64,000 nucleotides of DNA from Liolophura sinensis (lineage: Eukaryota; Mollusca; Polyplacophora; Chitonida; Chitonidae). The stretch lies in assembly GCF_032854445.1 (NCBI RefSeq), contig NC_088305.1, forward strand, positions 26,126,628 through 26,190,627. Reading direction: 5' to 3'. The number at the start of each line of letters is the position of its first letter. The first letter of the stretch is position 1. Shown here one piece after another: positions 21,007-33,365 of the stretch. Under the pieces are notes generated by a model that ran no database searches, was not told the DNA's origin, and saw only the letters and a list, made by a program, of their open reading frames with translations. The translations under genes were made by a program, and so were the position numbers.

Positions 21007-22776
21007 ATGAGAATCCACGGAGATTTCCACAGCTTTAGGCCCATGCCTCGGAGGCGAGCTGCTCTCTTAGGAGACAATAGTCATCTGGCAACGTCCCTGT
21101 TCTCCCGCCCAAAGGCAAGCTCACACGACGTACCACAACGTCCAAGGCAAGTTTCCAAATCTGAAATGTCCACTCGATCATCTAATCCACAATGGATGAA
21201 AACTTTGGAAGAGAAGTTCCATAAGCTTCATGTTAAGATTGACTCCTACCCGCAAGCAGGATTCCGAGGAAATCAGTTTCCCCCTAGTTATGGGGTCGGT
21301 ATACCTCGGTATAACTGGGCACAAAAAACCTCTAACAAACCATTACCTAACAAATACACCCTAAATAGGCCGGTCGACCTAGTTCGTCTTGGCAAATCCG
21401 TTCTTCGCTATGCAAAGACGAGACGGTACTCGGAGCAGCGATCCAAAGCTACTCGACCTTACGGTGAGGCACACAGTCCCAAAACAAATCAACCCGGCAA
21501 TCAGTCTGTTAGCGCTGTCGCCTTGTGTGCTAATTCAACTATAACGATTCCCCCCACGACAGATGATTCGCACGGATTGTCAGAGGGATATGAAGATTAT
21601 GTGGGCAGGAGTAACCTACATGTAGGTGCAGTCCGAACAAGACCGTACTACTGTGATACACAAAGTCTGTTGCCCGACGGTAACGAGCTGGGCGCTGACA
21701 ATCCCAAGGGTGATATTCACGGGACCGCAACGGGTTCACCTGTAACAGACTCTGGATTCGACTTACCAGGGCTTTATGACGACTGTCAGCTACCTCTGAC
21801 TGACAGACACGGAGATAGACGCAACCAGGGGGACGTTGTTGAAACGCGAGCGGTGGCAACCACCAATGGGACGTACCTGGACACTATAGCTCGTGCATTT
21901 TCTCCCAGCCCCTCTTGTTTCTCCCACCCTTCAACTTACAAGAGTTCCTGGAGACCCAAGTCGTCGCAGGCAGCGTCGGAAAGCGCGAGCTACCGAGTTC
22001 ATAAGAACATACGCCCACGATCAGTCAAAATGCCAAGAAATGGCCGCAAGACCTCTGAAGCAAAACGAATCAACGTTCTACTTGGAATGTCCGAAGAAGC
22101 CAGATATGCAATTTCGGAAACCAAAAAAGAGATGGGTTCACAACCAAAGAGTGTCCTTGACAACGGACTCGGTCTGAGCGACGGCGATGGCGAAAGTAAC
22201 AACAACAACAACCGTCGTGGAAGGCTTCATTATAGCATAACCACGTCAGACAATTTGATTTCTTCGAAAGGACAAGATTTAAGAAATGATACAGCTGAAG
22301 GAGATTGTACTGATATTGGAGAAGGTGACGGGGTAGGTACTGGGAGCAACATGCATGAAAGTGTCCCATCTTCAGCCTCTGTCAACACAACAATTGGCGA
22401 GGATTCGAATTCCAGGAACATGTCGGTCACGTCAGTTGCTCAGGAAGATGGGAACGAGCTCAGCAAAAGGTTGCCGGCACTTTCGTCAAGTGGAGTGTCA
22501 GGAGCTAAAAGTTTAAACTACCTTCAGGTTAGGCAGCACAATGGCCTGAGTGCTGACAGTAGACACAAAATGCTTCGAAATATTTCCCGTGAGAAGACGT
22601 TCCAAATTACACCACCTGACTACGACGTGAGATTTCGGGAGATTCTCACGTGTGAAATCCCGGAGTCCGAGACCCCGCCTGCAGACATCAAAGCTCAAGC
22701 TGTGGCCAAGTGCTCAGAATGGCTCAACAAACGGTATATCACCAATTTTAGGGGTGGTAAGGAGAATGTATCGTGA
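21007..22776 (+). CDS. Orphan 589-residue basic, low-complexity protein
   Basis: One uninterrupted 589-codon frame, far longer than chance here, begins in good context (CACCATGA) after a 3' splice site and the uORF, so it is the coding exon of a spliced transcript. The N-terminal third is basic and Pro/Arg-rich (RPMPRRRAALLGDN) with an Asn/Pro/Tyr patch (PPSYGVGIPRYNW, residues about 92-104). The middle is Ser/Thr/Asp-rich and probably disordered, with an SNNNNN run near residue 400. The C-terminal 60 residues look most folded (PDYDVRFREILTCEIPE, then DIKAQAVAKCSEWLNKRY). No signal peptide, transmembrane segment or known catalytic motif is seen. I do not recognise the family. The C-terminal helix is the best query for a distant search. 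Confidence 0.7.
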   Translation: MRIHGDFHSFRPMPRRRAALLGDNSHLATSLFSRPKASSHDVPQRPRQVSKSEMSTRSSNPQWMKTLEEKFHKLHVKIDSYPQAGFRGNQFPPSYGVGIPRYNWAQKTSNKPLPNKYTLNRPVDLVRLGKSVLRYAKTRRYSEQRSKATRPYGEAHSPKTNQPGNQSVSAVALCANSTITIPPTTDDSHGLSEGYEDYVGRSNLHVGAVRTRPYYCDTQSLLPDGNELGADNPKGDIHGTATGSPVTDSGFDLPGLYDDCQLPLTDRHGDRRNQGDVVETRAVATTNGTYLDTIARAFSPSPSCFSHPSTYKSSWRPKSSQAASESASYRVHKNIRPRSVKMPRNGRKTSEAKRINVLLGMSEEARYAISETKKEMGSQPKSVLDNGLGLSDGDGESNNNNNRRGRLHYSITTSDNLISSKGQDLRNDTAEGDCTDIGEGDGVGTGSNMHESVPSSASVNTTIGEDSNSRNMSVTSVAQEDGNELSKRLPALSSSGVSGAKSLNYLQVRQHNGLSADSRHKMLRNISREKTFQITPPDYDVRFREILTCEIPESETPPADIKAQAVAKCSEWLNKRYITNFRGGKENVS

Positions 22777-23029
22777 CGAGAAGTGTTTACATATACTTAT
22801 ATATACCTAGGTCAGTATTTCCTATCTGTTCTTGGCCACGTCGGTTACGATCGCTTAAAACTGCCCACGGACAAAATGTCACAATATTATATATTTGATA
22901 CACGGTACATATTTGCGTACAAGTCAGGTATAGCAAACGTGAACATTTTGCTTCAAAGAACTTCTTGTTGTGAAAGTGAGAAAGAGGGAGAAAATTGATT
23001 AGGGAGCATAGGACTAAGTGTTTATTTAC
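22777..23029. other. 3' flank of the orphan gene
   Basis: Likely 3' UTR and downstream sequence; no clear polyadenylation signal chosen. Confidence 0.35.
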
Positions 23030-23275
23030 GCAGATAACTTCCAGGCTCCACCTCTTTCCAATGGACGCTGACTGGCGGACAAAGGACTCAGTGTTTATTT
23101 AGACTCAGATAACTTCCAGGCTTTACCTCTTTCCAGTGGACGTTGACTGGCGAGTATTTAGATTCAGATAATTCCAAGAATTTACCTCTTTCCAATGGAC
23201 GTTGACTAGCGAGCAAAGGACTCAGTGTTCATTTAGACTCAGATAACTTTACTTCTTTACCTCTTTCTCATGTGA
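23018..23275. repeat. Diverged minisatellite, about 70 bp, 4 copies
   Basis: Copies share GACTCAGTGTTTATTTAGAC, CAGATAACTTCCAGGC and ACCTCTTTCCAATGGACGTT, with internal deletions. Confidence 0.88.
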
Positions 23276-23918
23276 CTCACAAAAACTGATTGTGTGTGAA
23301 GTACCTAGAACATTCCATAACTGACAAGGATTTTATTTTCTGCTCTTACATCACCGCATGTTGCATTCTATACAGTATTCATGTATTTATAACCGATATG
23401 AAGATATTGTGCAATTTTCCAACAAAATAATGTCGAGAACTATTTTTCATGCATGACCTCTTGTATCTTTCCGTGACCAGTGATGATTATTTCCAGGCTC
23501 TGTGGTAAGTTTCCTACAATAACAAACATAACTGGCTTCATGCAGTAAGTGAAATACTCTTTGTTTATATGCGGTATGACTGCAATCGAATTAGCATTTA
23601 ACCGATCCACAACTCATAAACTCGTAGGTTGAACGGGAAGTTCATCATCATTTCACCAATTATCGAATCAGTGCTTGATTGCTGTTGACAAAGCGAGGCG
23701 AAACTCAGACAAGTTTATTTTCCTTAATGTCTGTCTATATTGATGACAGATTATCGTCAATGATCAACTCTCCTCTAGCCGTGGCCTACATGAGGACGAC
23801 TCTTTGTGACGTTGTCATGACAACCCTCTTTATCTGTTTCCATATCTCACATTTATGACAAAAGGGTGAACCATTTAAATTTGTGTGATATTCATATGAA
23901 TTTAGTCAGAACATTATA
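23276..23918. other. No gene recognised
   Basis: AT-rich spacer without long frames. Confidence 0.5.
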
Positions 23919-24068
23919 GTTTTGACTCAACTGTCTGTTTTATATCTGCGATATCATTGGATTTCAAACAAGTTTTGACTCAACTGTCTGTTTTATATCT
24001 GCGATATCATTGGAAGTCAAACAAGTTTTGACTCAACTGTCTGTTTTATATCTGCGATATCATTGGAA
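23919..24068. repeat. 53-bp minisatellite, 3 copies
   Basis: AGTTTTGACTCAACTGTCTG followed by TTTTATATCTGCGATATCATTGGA, three near-identical copies; TGCGATATCATTGG gives each a short palindrome. Confidence 0.93.
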
Positions 24069-24519
24069 TTCGAGATATATTCAAACAACTGTATCCACTA
24101 ACTTTGAACGTTAGTTTTAATTCGAATTCCTTTTTTTTAGATCTGTGATATGCTGAAACAGTGCAAAAAATCGCAATATATATTTTTCACTCACAGAGAT
24201 TAATCTCGTCACAATTATAATTAACCTCGCTGATATAAATTAAAGATTTATTGAATGCAAAAGCAGGAAACAAAGCAGTGTTGGTCTTGTTTTGTTTTCA
24301 TCGATTACCATTTCCCTGGATTCGGGCATGCGCAATATCAGTACAATGTCAGAGTACGAGCATTTTGCCACGGAATTACTAGAATTCTGGGCTTGTGAGC
24401 TTGTTAATTTTTTTCCATCGAGTTTAATATCCAACTCAAACACAAATTATTCGATGGAAGCGATGAGCGGACACGCCTAAATTGGACAGTTTTGATACCA
24501 TTATTTGTTAGGATGAGCC

Positions 24520-24645
24520 GTTATTGTCGGGGACCTAATCACCGTTATTGTCGGGGACCTAATCACCGTTATTGTCGGGGACCTAATCACCGTCACCGTT
24601 ATTGTCGGGGACCTAATCACCGTTATTGTCGGGGACCTAATCAGG
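24520..24645. repeat. 24-bp minisatellite
   Basis: Five copies of CGTTATTGTCGGGGACCTAA, one with an extra CACCGT. Frames through it (RYCRGPNH repeats) are artefacts. Confidence 0.95.
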
Positions 24646-26769
24646 CCCGAGCGGCTCGGAACTGTGTATGCATTGGGCGACATATCGGTGTGTCTTTCCA
24701 GTGACGTTTGATGGAGGCACAGGTATGGACACAAGAAGACACCTCCCTGATATTCGAGAACAAAAGTAAAATATCATAAAATCACAGAATGGCGTTGCGA
24801 TTAGGCGGTCGTGTTTATTGCTGTCACATCTATTGTAGAAATCAATGCATTTCTTTATGCCTATTTAAGCCCTTTCATAATTACTGCTTAAGGAAGCATT
24901 TCCACTTACAAGTAATTAAATTGGCAGTATTTGCGACGTCCTACAAAAATTTGATGTCGTCTTACACTCAGCCCACAGGTTAAGTGACCGGGCCTTCTCG
25001 AGAAATTGGACATCAAAATTTTCACCAACCGACATATGGGCAGACACACGGGCCAGTAATTCGACTGACCGACAGGCAAACAAAAGAGCGACTTATCGAA
25101 CTGGGTGTCGCAGTTAGATAAACAAAGCCTTACAAAATTGCCACTCCCAGAATGATCATGATAAATACTTAGCGACTCTCGAATTCACTTACTCGACATG
25201 TCGTCAAAATGTCAATTGATTTTATGCACGAGATCGTGTCGACACATGCTCGACATTCCCTCCAAACTGTTAAATAACAGCTTATCAGCGTTGTTGAATG
25301 GGACTGTTATATATGTACGCAATCCTTAACTTTACATTGTTTGGATAACCAATCAATAGGTTGACAAGAAATCGACCCTGGTGACAACGGAAAGGTAACT
25401 CGATTGACTGAGTTAATTGTGGACCATCCATGCCGCATGCACCCATGTCAAAGATTGAGCAGTGCATACATGTTGGAGCTATAGCGCATACTAATCAAAA
25501 CAACTCGGTACAAATAAAGTGAAGTGAACTCAGACATTTATTCTGGATGTGTCAGTTAACAGTTAAGAAGCCTATATGCAGTCCATACCTATAATCAACG
25601 TGTTACGAAAACACATCAAAATAACGATTTGAAGTGCAAATAAGTGACAAATAACAATTCCAGCAGATCTACCAGCAACTTACGGATGGTTGGGATATGT
25701 TATGTTAAATATAGCACACATATTTCATGAATTCAACAACATTTCACGAATAATAAAGAAAATTAAATTAAATTAGCGCGCATATATATATATATATACC
25801 CTGACTGAGATAAATTGACAAGAGGCCATATTTCACCAGTTACGTTTGACTATACTCTGCTCTGCTCTATCTCTATTTTAGTATCCAGGCTGAAGCATAT
25901 TTGTGTTGTAGAACGATCTATATTAAGTGAATAAAATGCTTTACCGGATTAACACTATCACAACAGACGTCTTTTTGAGAACACAACCTTGAGAAGTTTG
26001 ACCCTGTATGGTGGATGCATGCATGTGTATCGCATTTTCGTGTATATATTTATGCCCAAAATCTCCTGTAGGCCTATAGCCTCTTGAAAGACGTTTTTAG
26101 CTACCCATACAGGATGCTACTTTCAGCTGCATATTACAAGGTTTTATGGAGCTACTGCTTTCTAATGGTTGGTCATTCAAACTTAGGGTTCCTTACTATA
26201 AAATAAGCAAAACACTGAACGGTCGACAATGTGCCATGACAAATGTTAATGAGTTCAAACCACGCAGATCTTAACGGTTTATAAATGAATGTTGATCACA
26301 AGTTGTTTGCAAGCCTGTCGCTATATACAATGACAATCGAGAGCAAACAGATCTGTCAAACGAAAGTTACATAGCCGAGTTCCTGTTAAGGCTTGTTATA
26401 TGTGTATATAACACTAATCACTTGGGACAATCAATTCAAGTCGAAATCGATCTACTTGACAGCGACGGGATTATTAAACGAGATAAAAAGGGTCGTCTGC
26501 GGGTGAATAACTTATCATAATATACTGCCAAATGAGGCTCGCGCCGTATATAAATTTAAAGGTGCATGTTAGAAGTTCCTCATTTGTAAGGACCTTATCA
26601 ATCCGCTTCTAGGTAGAGAAACATTCGATGAAATAATATGCGTCGTGTCAATAGGGGCAGTTCTATATATGTATCGGGAATCTGAAAAACTGAAAGTGCT
26701 CTAAACCATAAAACCGTAAAGAAAATTATTCCCACTTGTCACAGAGGGAATTAACAAATTGTTCGCGTC
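24646..26769. other. No gene recognised
   Basis: Two kilobases of AT-rich DNA with a short (TA)n at about 25782-25798 and no convincing exon. Confidence 0.5.
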
Positions 26770-26774
26770 CTGAG

Positions 26775-26945
26775 TTCACGTCCTGCCTGCGCTGACTTCC
26801 TCTCAGGTCGTAAGCGGAAAGGCCTGCTGGTAACTTGCAGACGGTCGTGGGTTTACAGGGTTTCCTCCCAGCATAATGCTGGCCGCCGTCGTATAGACCT
26901 ACGTGAAATATTCTTGAGTAACGAATGAAACACCAAGCAAATAAA
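26775..26945 (+). mobile_element. SINE family A
   Basis: TTCCTCTCAGGTCGTAAGCG, CATAATGCTGGCCGCCGTCG, AATATTCTTGAGTAACG and an AACACCAAGCAAATAAA tail. Confidence 0.85.
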
Positions 26946-27562
26946 AAAGCCGTAGCATTTTCCATACTCTGACGTGTTATAAGTTGCGTGGCTACAAAAG
27001 ATTCTGTTTTAGTTAACCGAATATTTAGTAACTTAATACTTTAGCATTTAATATTTCTTTATTAAATACAGTTGTAGATGTAGAATCACGTGCATATTAA
27101 TGGGAAAACGTAGAACTATAGGCATTAGGATGTTAAGCGGTATCAATCGATGTACTTCAGCTTGTTCAACACGTGATCCAAAATGCCCAACATACATTCT
27201 CTACTTTATCCGAAACAAATCAGCAAAAGAGTGTAATTAGTACGACGCGTACTTTATATAAAGATGGTCTGTTCCTGTAATGAGAGTAATACTCCGTGTA
27301 AACGTGCAAACTCCGTGTAAACGTGCAAACGGTTTCACGAGCGCCTTTGACCGCTCATTGTCACCAAGGTGAAATGATCAGGAAATTTGAATTTAAAAAT
27401 TGTGTGCCCATGGCTGGGGTGAACCCATTTCGGTATATAAGGTATATTATAAGTAAGTAAGTATAAACATGTGCACAAGATTTTGTCATTAGAAATGTAA
27501 GTATGACAAATTTAATACAAAGGAAGTCCATGTTAAAGTTTATTTCCGACTTTATCGCTAGA

Positions 27563-27607
<45 letters not shown>

Positions 27608-28180
27608 CCCCGGTACCTAAAAAGTAACCCAAACCATGCATGCTGCAGTCTGCAATAAACTAGCATACGAATAGGGTCATAAATTAGCTACAAATACAAA
27701 ATCTGAATGACGAAGGTTTTAACCCTCGTGTTAAAAACGAACAGTGCTATATATAAAGGGTTATATGTTTTTCTCCATCTTGTCGATACATGCCGATCAT
27801 GTATATCAAACATACCTGTAACATAATACGGAATTACCTCATTCCGTGGTTGTTGACCAAGGTCGTAGCGTACGTAACACTTGTAAAAACCTCAGTGCTG
27901 AATACCAATTCATCAATCAATTGCCGTGATGTCAAAGGGGTAACTGGATCCATTGAGCTATTTGTGGATAACGCATTAACATGATCAGGGTCGGGCACGG
28001 CGAATGATCTTGACAGGAGATTAACAGGGTATCGTTTTCCGTCAACATTTAGGAAGGCGTATATCGTACTAGATACATTTCGCTAAGGGAGGTCTAGTGT
28101 TAGACAAGTTTAAACATTTTTACGTTGCTGTCCATACACGACTCTCGCATGGCTCCCTCACAGTCCCCTGTCGCTTCGTC
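26946..28180. other. No gene recognised
   Basis: Includes a (TA)n tract at 27568-27604 and a duplicated CTCCGTGTAAACGTGCAAAC (about 27292-27330). Confidence 0.55.
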
Positions 28181-28189
28181 AATCTATCA

Positions 28190-28835
28190 GTTATAGGTCT
28201 GGAATAAACCTTAATCGATCAGTTACAAGCCTGGAGAAAACCCCAATCTGGCAGCTACAGGCCTGGAGCAAACCCCAATCTCTCAGCTTCAGGCCTGGAG
28301 TAAACCACAACTTTTCAGTAACAGGCCTGAAGTAAATCCCAATCTGGCAGCTGCAGGCCTGGAGCAAACCCCAATCTCTCAGCTACAGGCCTGGAGTAAA
28401 CCACAGCTTTTCTGTAACAGGCCTGAAGTAAATCCCAATCTGGCAGCTGCAGGCCTGGAGCAAACCCCAATCTCTCAGCTACAGGCCTGGAGTAAACCAC
28501 AGGTTTTCAGTAACAGGCCTGAAGTATACCACAATCTCAGTTGCAGGCCTGAAGTAAACCCCAGTCTCTTAGTTACACGTCTGGATCCAATCTGTCAGTT
28601 GCAGGCCTGAAGTAAACCCCAATCTGTCAGTTACAGGCCTGTAGTAAAACCTTATCTCTCTGTTACAGGCCTGAAGTAAACCCCAATCTGTCAGTTGCAG
28701 GCCCGAAGTAAACCGTAATCTGAGAGTTACAGACCTGGAGCAAACCGCAATCTCCGAGCCACAGGCCTGTAGTAAACCCATTCTCAGTTACACGCCTGGA
28801 GTAAAACCTAATCTGTCAGTTACAGACCTCTGGAC
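28190..28835. repeat. 32-bp minisatellite with 96-bp higher-order units
   Basis: Basic unit resembles CAGTTACAGGCCTGGAGTAA plus ACCCCAATCT. Between about 28335 and 28510 three units form a 96-bp block repeated nearly exactly, so 96-bp blocks duplicated after the basic units diverged. A stray copy is at 29056-29106. Confidence 0.9.
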
Positions 28836-29439
28836 CTGCTTGATCAAAAGTTAATACCTGTATTATAAAGTCATATTACATATTTACGATTTTGACCGAA
28901 CCCACCATCCAATACAGCTGTAAATATAGACCTCAGCAGCAGATTTGGTTCATATTTAATACAATTTGGGGGAGGGGTGAGGCTAAGTTCAAAACTGAAG
29001 ACCTGGATTAACATTAAATCTGGTATTAAGTCCTCAGTCACTTTTGAACAACAGAGCACAGGAGCAAACCGCAGTCTCTCAGTGACACGCCTGAAGTAAA
29101 CCCGAGTCTCTTCACGTGTCACGCACGACGTCCATCATTACAAATGGTCATGTTGACCTCGTCGTGACCATTGATGTAAAGTGTTCTTTCTCTAAGGTGA
29201 TATCTAGGTCATAACTAACTCAAATAAACATCGGATTCGGTCAGTGCTCTTGTCGTTCTTCACATCATGAGTTCATGTGATTTTCATATGTGTAAAGGCC
29301 CAAGCATTCGTGTAAGACGTGGTCAAAGGCCAGTGCGAAAGTAACCGTTGAAACGTCACTGGAAGTTGACCATGGCGTTTAAGTGTTAGCACAACAAAAG
29401 AAGGAAATAAATCAAGAATTCTAGAGAGAAATCAAGAAA
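28836..29439. other. No gene recognised
   Basis: Spacer containing the stray minisatellite copy at 29056-29106; no coding evidence. Confidence 0.45.
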
Positions 29440-29680
29440 AAAAATCAAGAAATCGAGCAAGCGATTATTCGACCGATCGAGCGAGCGGGCAATTGACCGA
29501 TCGAGAGAGCGAGCAATTGACGGAACGAGCGAGCAATCAATCAATCGATGAAGCGGTCAATCAATCGATGAAGCACTCGAGCGAGCGAGCGATCGGTCGA
29601 GTGAGCAGTCAGTCAATCAATCAATCGAGCAATCGAGCAACGAAGCAATCGAGGAAGCAAGCAAGCAAATCAATCACTTA
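29440..29680. repeat. GAGCGAGCAATCAATC-type low-complexity tract
   Basis: Irregular alternation of GAGCGAGC, CAATTGACCGATCG and CAATCAATCGATGAAGC. Confidence 0.85.
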
Positions 29681-29684
29681 TTTA

Positions 29685-29820
29685 TTAATTTTAGTTGATT
29701 GGTATTTTACGTCGTACTCGACAATATTTCACTTATGCGAAGGCGGCCAACATTATGGTCTCTTTGGTGGAAATCCACGGCTATCCACAGGTTGGTGGCA
29801 GACCTTCCCACGCAGTGAAT
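29685..29820 (-). mobile_element. SINE family A
   Basis: TTGATTGGTATTTTACGTCG, GGCGGCCAACATTATGG and GCAGACCTTCCCACG in antisense order. Confidence 0.88.
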
Positions 29821-29934
29821 AAATAAATCAATGCCGGTGCTAAGTAATTTGAACACCTGGCGCCAATGCTTGAATATGGCTAAACTAGTGATGGCAAATA
29901 CCCCAAAACCCGGATTCGCCAAGTACTCTCCCTG

Positions 29935-30155
29935 ACAAACCGTCGTTCTTAGGCAACCCACCCCTGGCGTTCTCCTTGTCACAGCCGTTCGGTAGCTGAC
30001 TAGTGAGGTCTGAGGTTCGAATCCAACTCTCGCTAATTTAGCTGCGACTTTTGTCACGTATACCCAGCGAGGGGTTATGCTCCCTGTACTCCTGTTGCCT
30101 TCGCTAGCATAACCTGACTACCAACTGATGAAGTAAAGAAAATAAATAAATATAT
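29935..30155 (+). mobile_element. Possible tRNA-derived SINE, family D
   Basis: A tRNA-like segment (GTTCGGTAGCTGACTAGTGAGG, then GAGGTTCGAATCCAACTC, a near-consensus B box) followed by an unrelated body and an AAATAAATA tail. Seen once, so element status is inferred from the B box and tail. Confidence 0.4.
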
Positions 30156-32553
30156 GTATATTTAATCAATCAAATCTGGTCCCAAGCAATTTGAACACTT
30201 GGCATGTCTGACTTAAAGTTTGTATCAAAGTATAGAAGCTACTACAACACTAACAAACCTAGGAACTTACTTATGTTCTAATTCGCCAACTCAAAAGAAC
30301 ATAGTTTCAAGGTACCTTTTAATAGGAATAACCAAGTCACGCCACGCATTCCTCCTGGCGTGCATACTTCTGTCAGACAACGACAAAATGGTACAGTCAG
30401 AAGCAAAAGACGACTTTCACAAATATCAGGCGCCCCCCAGGTGAAACTAGAGAGAAAACCTCGAAAGGAAATCTGTTTCCGTAGCCAAGCTGCCGAATAT
30501 CTCCAGTCTGGATGGAGGAATTCATGGAATATAACAATTGCTTTTCAGAATATATCAGACACAAGGTTTCCCCAGATCCACTGCTTAACCATAGTACCGA
30601 CTATCCTTGAGCAAGCCTTGCATCCGCCAATGCTAAAAAAACAAAACACCATGTTACGCCTCCCACCCCCTGCCAAATAAAAAACCAAAACCCAAAATGA
30701 CCGTGCACGCCAAGAGTTTGGACACTGACTGTCTACAGACTACATACAAGAATTATGACCATGCACTCTACGGTGCCATCATATAGCCCAAGTCATTAGC
30801 GTATTAATACTAATACCTATACTAAGATAATAATAAGACCCCTTGGGATACTGGCAATCAAGTTCACAGCAAAGCCAAATTATCGAGAAAGTATTGGTGC
30901 GACAATTAAATATAAAAGTGAAAGCGGGAATTACGGTCTATACAGAACGCTCATACTCAACGAAAGTATACCAGTGCTGACCTGATTTAAACGCCTAACA
31001 TTCATTCGTCGACTTCACCGACAAACATGTTCATCACGTACGATGGAAAGCACCATTAAACAGTTGAACTATTCTTGAGTCTGTCTTTAACGCCAGGTCA
31101 TCAATCAATAAATCAGTCATGGCCCCGTGGTCAGCGGTGAGCTGAATTTTTGTTTGAGAACCTAAAATAACATTACTTATCACAATATCACGTTGAGGAT
31201 AAATAAGATGTGTATACAATGATATCATTTTAAAAAATCAGTTTTATGATTCGCTTCGCCGCATTTGAAACCTTAACAAATACAGTCCACTGATTTGGTT
31301 TGGCAGTATAGCATTAATCAGCCCACCACTTTGAAACTCCCCAGTCGTCAGTTCCGAGTGAATGACATGTGTTGAGAGATCGTGGTGTAGTTGTTGTATT
31401 TACAAACCATAGGACTCCAACGATTCCATTATACCATCCATTGGAATATCCGGGCTACTTCAAGGAAAACCATTACACTACCAGAATGTGGGGGATGTCT
31501 GCAACAAACACCACTATACCACCAAATTGAATATTGGGGATTTCTGCAACGAAAACAGTTATTCATCCATTTGGAATATCGGTCATTTTTGCAATACCAC
31601 CACTTATATTATTTGAGGATTTTGCGAAAATCACGTGTGTTCTGTTGAAATGATAGACATGTTTTTCCAGATTAGCCGGTTTATTGTTTCTGGCTCTAAT
31701 ACGGATACAGAGTAAGATAAATAATAATTATATTTGGATAGGTTACAAATATCTGTTTGTTCTGTGTGGACATGTCCTGGCCTTAAGCATTAAATAGGGT
31801 GATGGAAAATTGAATAGAAAACATTCAGGTATGATGTCATGTTATGTTTATTTCTTAATGAAAATTAAATTGTCTTTACTTAGCTGAAAACGTCAAACAG
31901 CGATGCTTGTATTAAACAAATTGCGTGTGTGGCGAGCAGCTGGTAACCCCTGAACTTTGCAAACTGGTGTTTATACCGCTAATGATCTGCTTGTGGAAGT
32001 GTAAAACTTAAAAAAAAATGTAATATTTTAATATCACTTTATTTTATACGTGTTTGTGTGTTAATATGCACCAATGCTGTGAAACTTCTCCAAAACATAC
32101 AGTATGCTTACTCTAACCAATTTACTTCAGCTATATTTCTTATTACACAACACCGGGGTAAAACACCAATCCAATCAATAATTAAATATTACAAATTACT
32201 GATTATTAATCATGCTACAATCATTAGTATGAATCATTCCGAGGTAATGCTAACGGTATATAGACGGGTCAACACTGTCTTGTGTGTTACCATTAACATC
32301 AGGAATCTATCCCTGTGTTGGTTCTATTTATTTCACTGTGTTTGTACGCAGTACCTAAGAATGTTACACTCAAGTCTGTGAACAAATCAAGAATTATGGC
32401 TGCACGTGGTGTATAGCCATATTTACTCATATATTTACAAACAAGGTTAATGGGTGGAGGAAACCTGTCAATAAAAGGAAACCATCCCATTCATCATGTA
32501 TACATGACTAACTTCGTAACTTAAAGCGCAGTAAACGAAGAGGAATATTTTGA
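30156..32553. other. No firm gene; weak candidates
   Basis: 31034-31228 minus strand: GTTATTTTAG| followed by about 43 codons (QTKIQLTADHGAMTDLLIDD...) to a stop could be a terminal exon, but nothing else supports it. 31405-31625: a degenerate repeat of roughly 45-60 bp around CCATTTGGAATATC and CTGCAAC. 32145-32190: remnant of a family A tail. Confidence 0.3.
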
Positions 32554-32612
32554 TTGATTGATTGATTGATTGGTTATACGACGGCGGTAATCATTATGGT
32601 GGGTGGAAAATG
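32554..32612 (-). mobile_element. SINE family A fragment
   Basis: (GATT)n followed by GGTTATACGACGGCGGTAAT and CATTATGGTGGGTGGAAA. Confidence 0.75.
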
Positions 32613-33074
32613 CCATGTCCATCAACTAGAATAATGATGCATGGTCGGGTGTTATTCCAGTCCGTTGTAGTAGTCCATGGTGAGGTCGCGTGTTCAAATC
32701 TAGCTTCCGCAGAATTAACAACATCTTTACTTTAGGGATCTATTTGCCTTGCGGTACTTTTTCTGGCAGAAGCTAACTATCTAAACTGATAAACAACAGA
32801 ATGGCAAAATAATCTTATACAATTTAAATGTCCTTTAAAATACGGAGTGTCAACATATCAAACAAATATTGGCGTTAAACCCCAAGTATTCGTATATCAA
32901 AGAAATGTACATTTATGGTAATAGTTAAGCTCTAGGGCGGGCGTTTTTATTTTGGAATCGACATATACCCCCAAACAGTCAATAATTCATTCTTTTAGAA
33001 GGGTTGTTCCCCCTTTATATAGGTTTACAAATCGATTTTGACAATGGCTGGCCCTGTACCTAGGCGCTGATAAT
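32613..33074. other. No gene recognised
   Basis: Contains a weak B-box-like GCGTGTTCAAATCTAGC near 32692 and a family C tail remnant (GGCGTTAAACCCCAAGT) near 32872. Confidence 0.4.
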
Positions 33075-33365
33075 GAATGAATGAATGAATGCTAGGGATT
33101 TAACGTTGTACTTAACTATTCTTCAGTCATATGACGACGAGGAGTCATTAAGTGTGTGTGCATGCATATACTGTGTCTTCTTGTGGCAGGACGAGTCCAT
33201 GCCGCCACTGAAGTATCATGCCGAAGACACCAGACATGACACCACCTCACCCTGTCACATTATACTCTCAGTGCTGAGCGCCATGCGAGGCAGCAACAAG
33301 TATCATTTTTAATGTTTTTGGTATAACCCGACCCGGGTTTGATCCCAGATCCGCTGACTGCCCGG
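33075..33365 (-). mobile_element. Family C SINE-like element
   Basis: Starts with (GAATGAAT)n and AGGGATTTAACGTTGTACTT, the inverse of the family C 3' module, and ends at a tRNA-like B box (ACCCGGGTTTGATCCCAGA). The full order matches 34.40-34.78 kb inverted. Confidence 0.75.

Noticed and set aside
24492-24734. Frames with RYCRGPNH or RSPTITV repeats
   Set aside because: Products of the 24-bp minisatellite.
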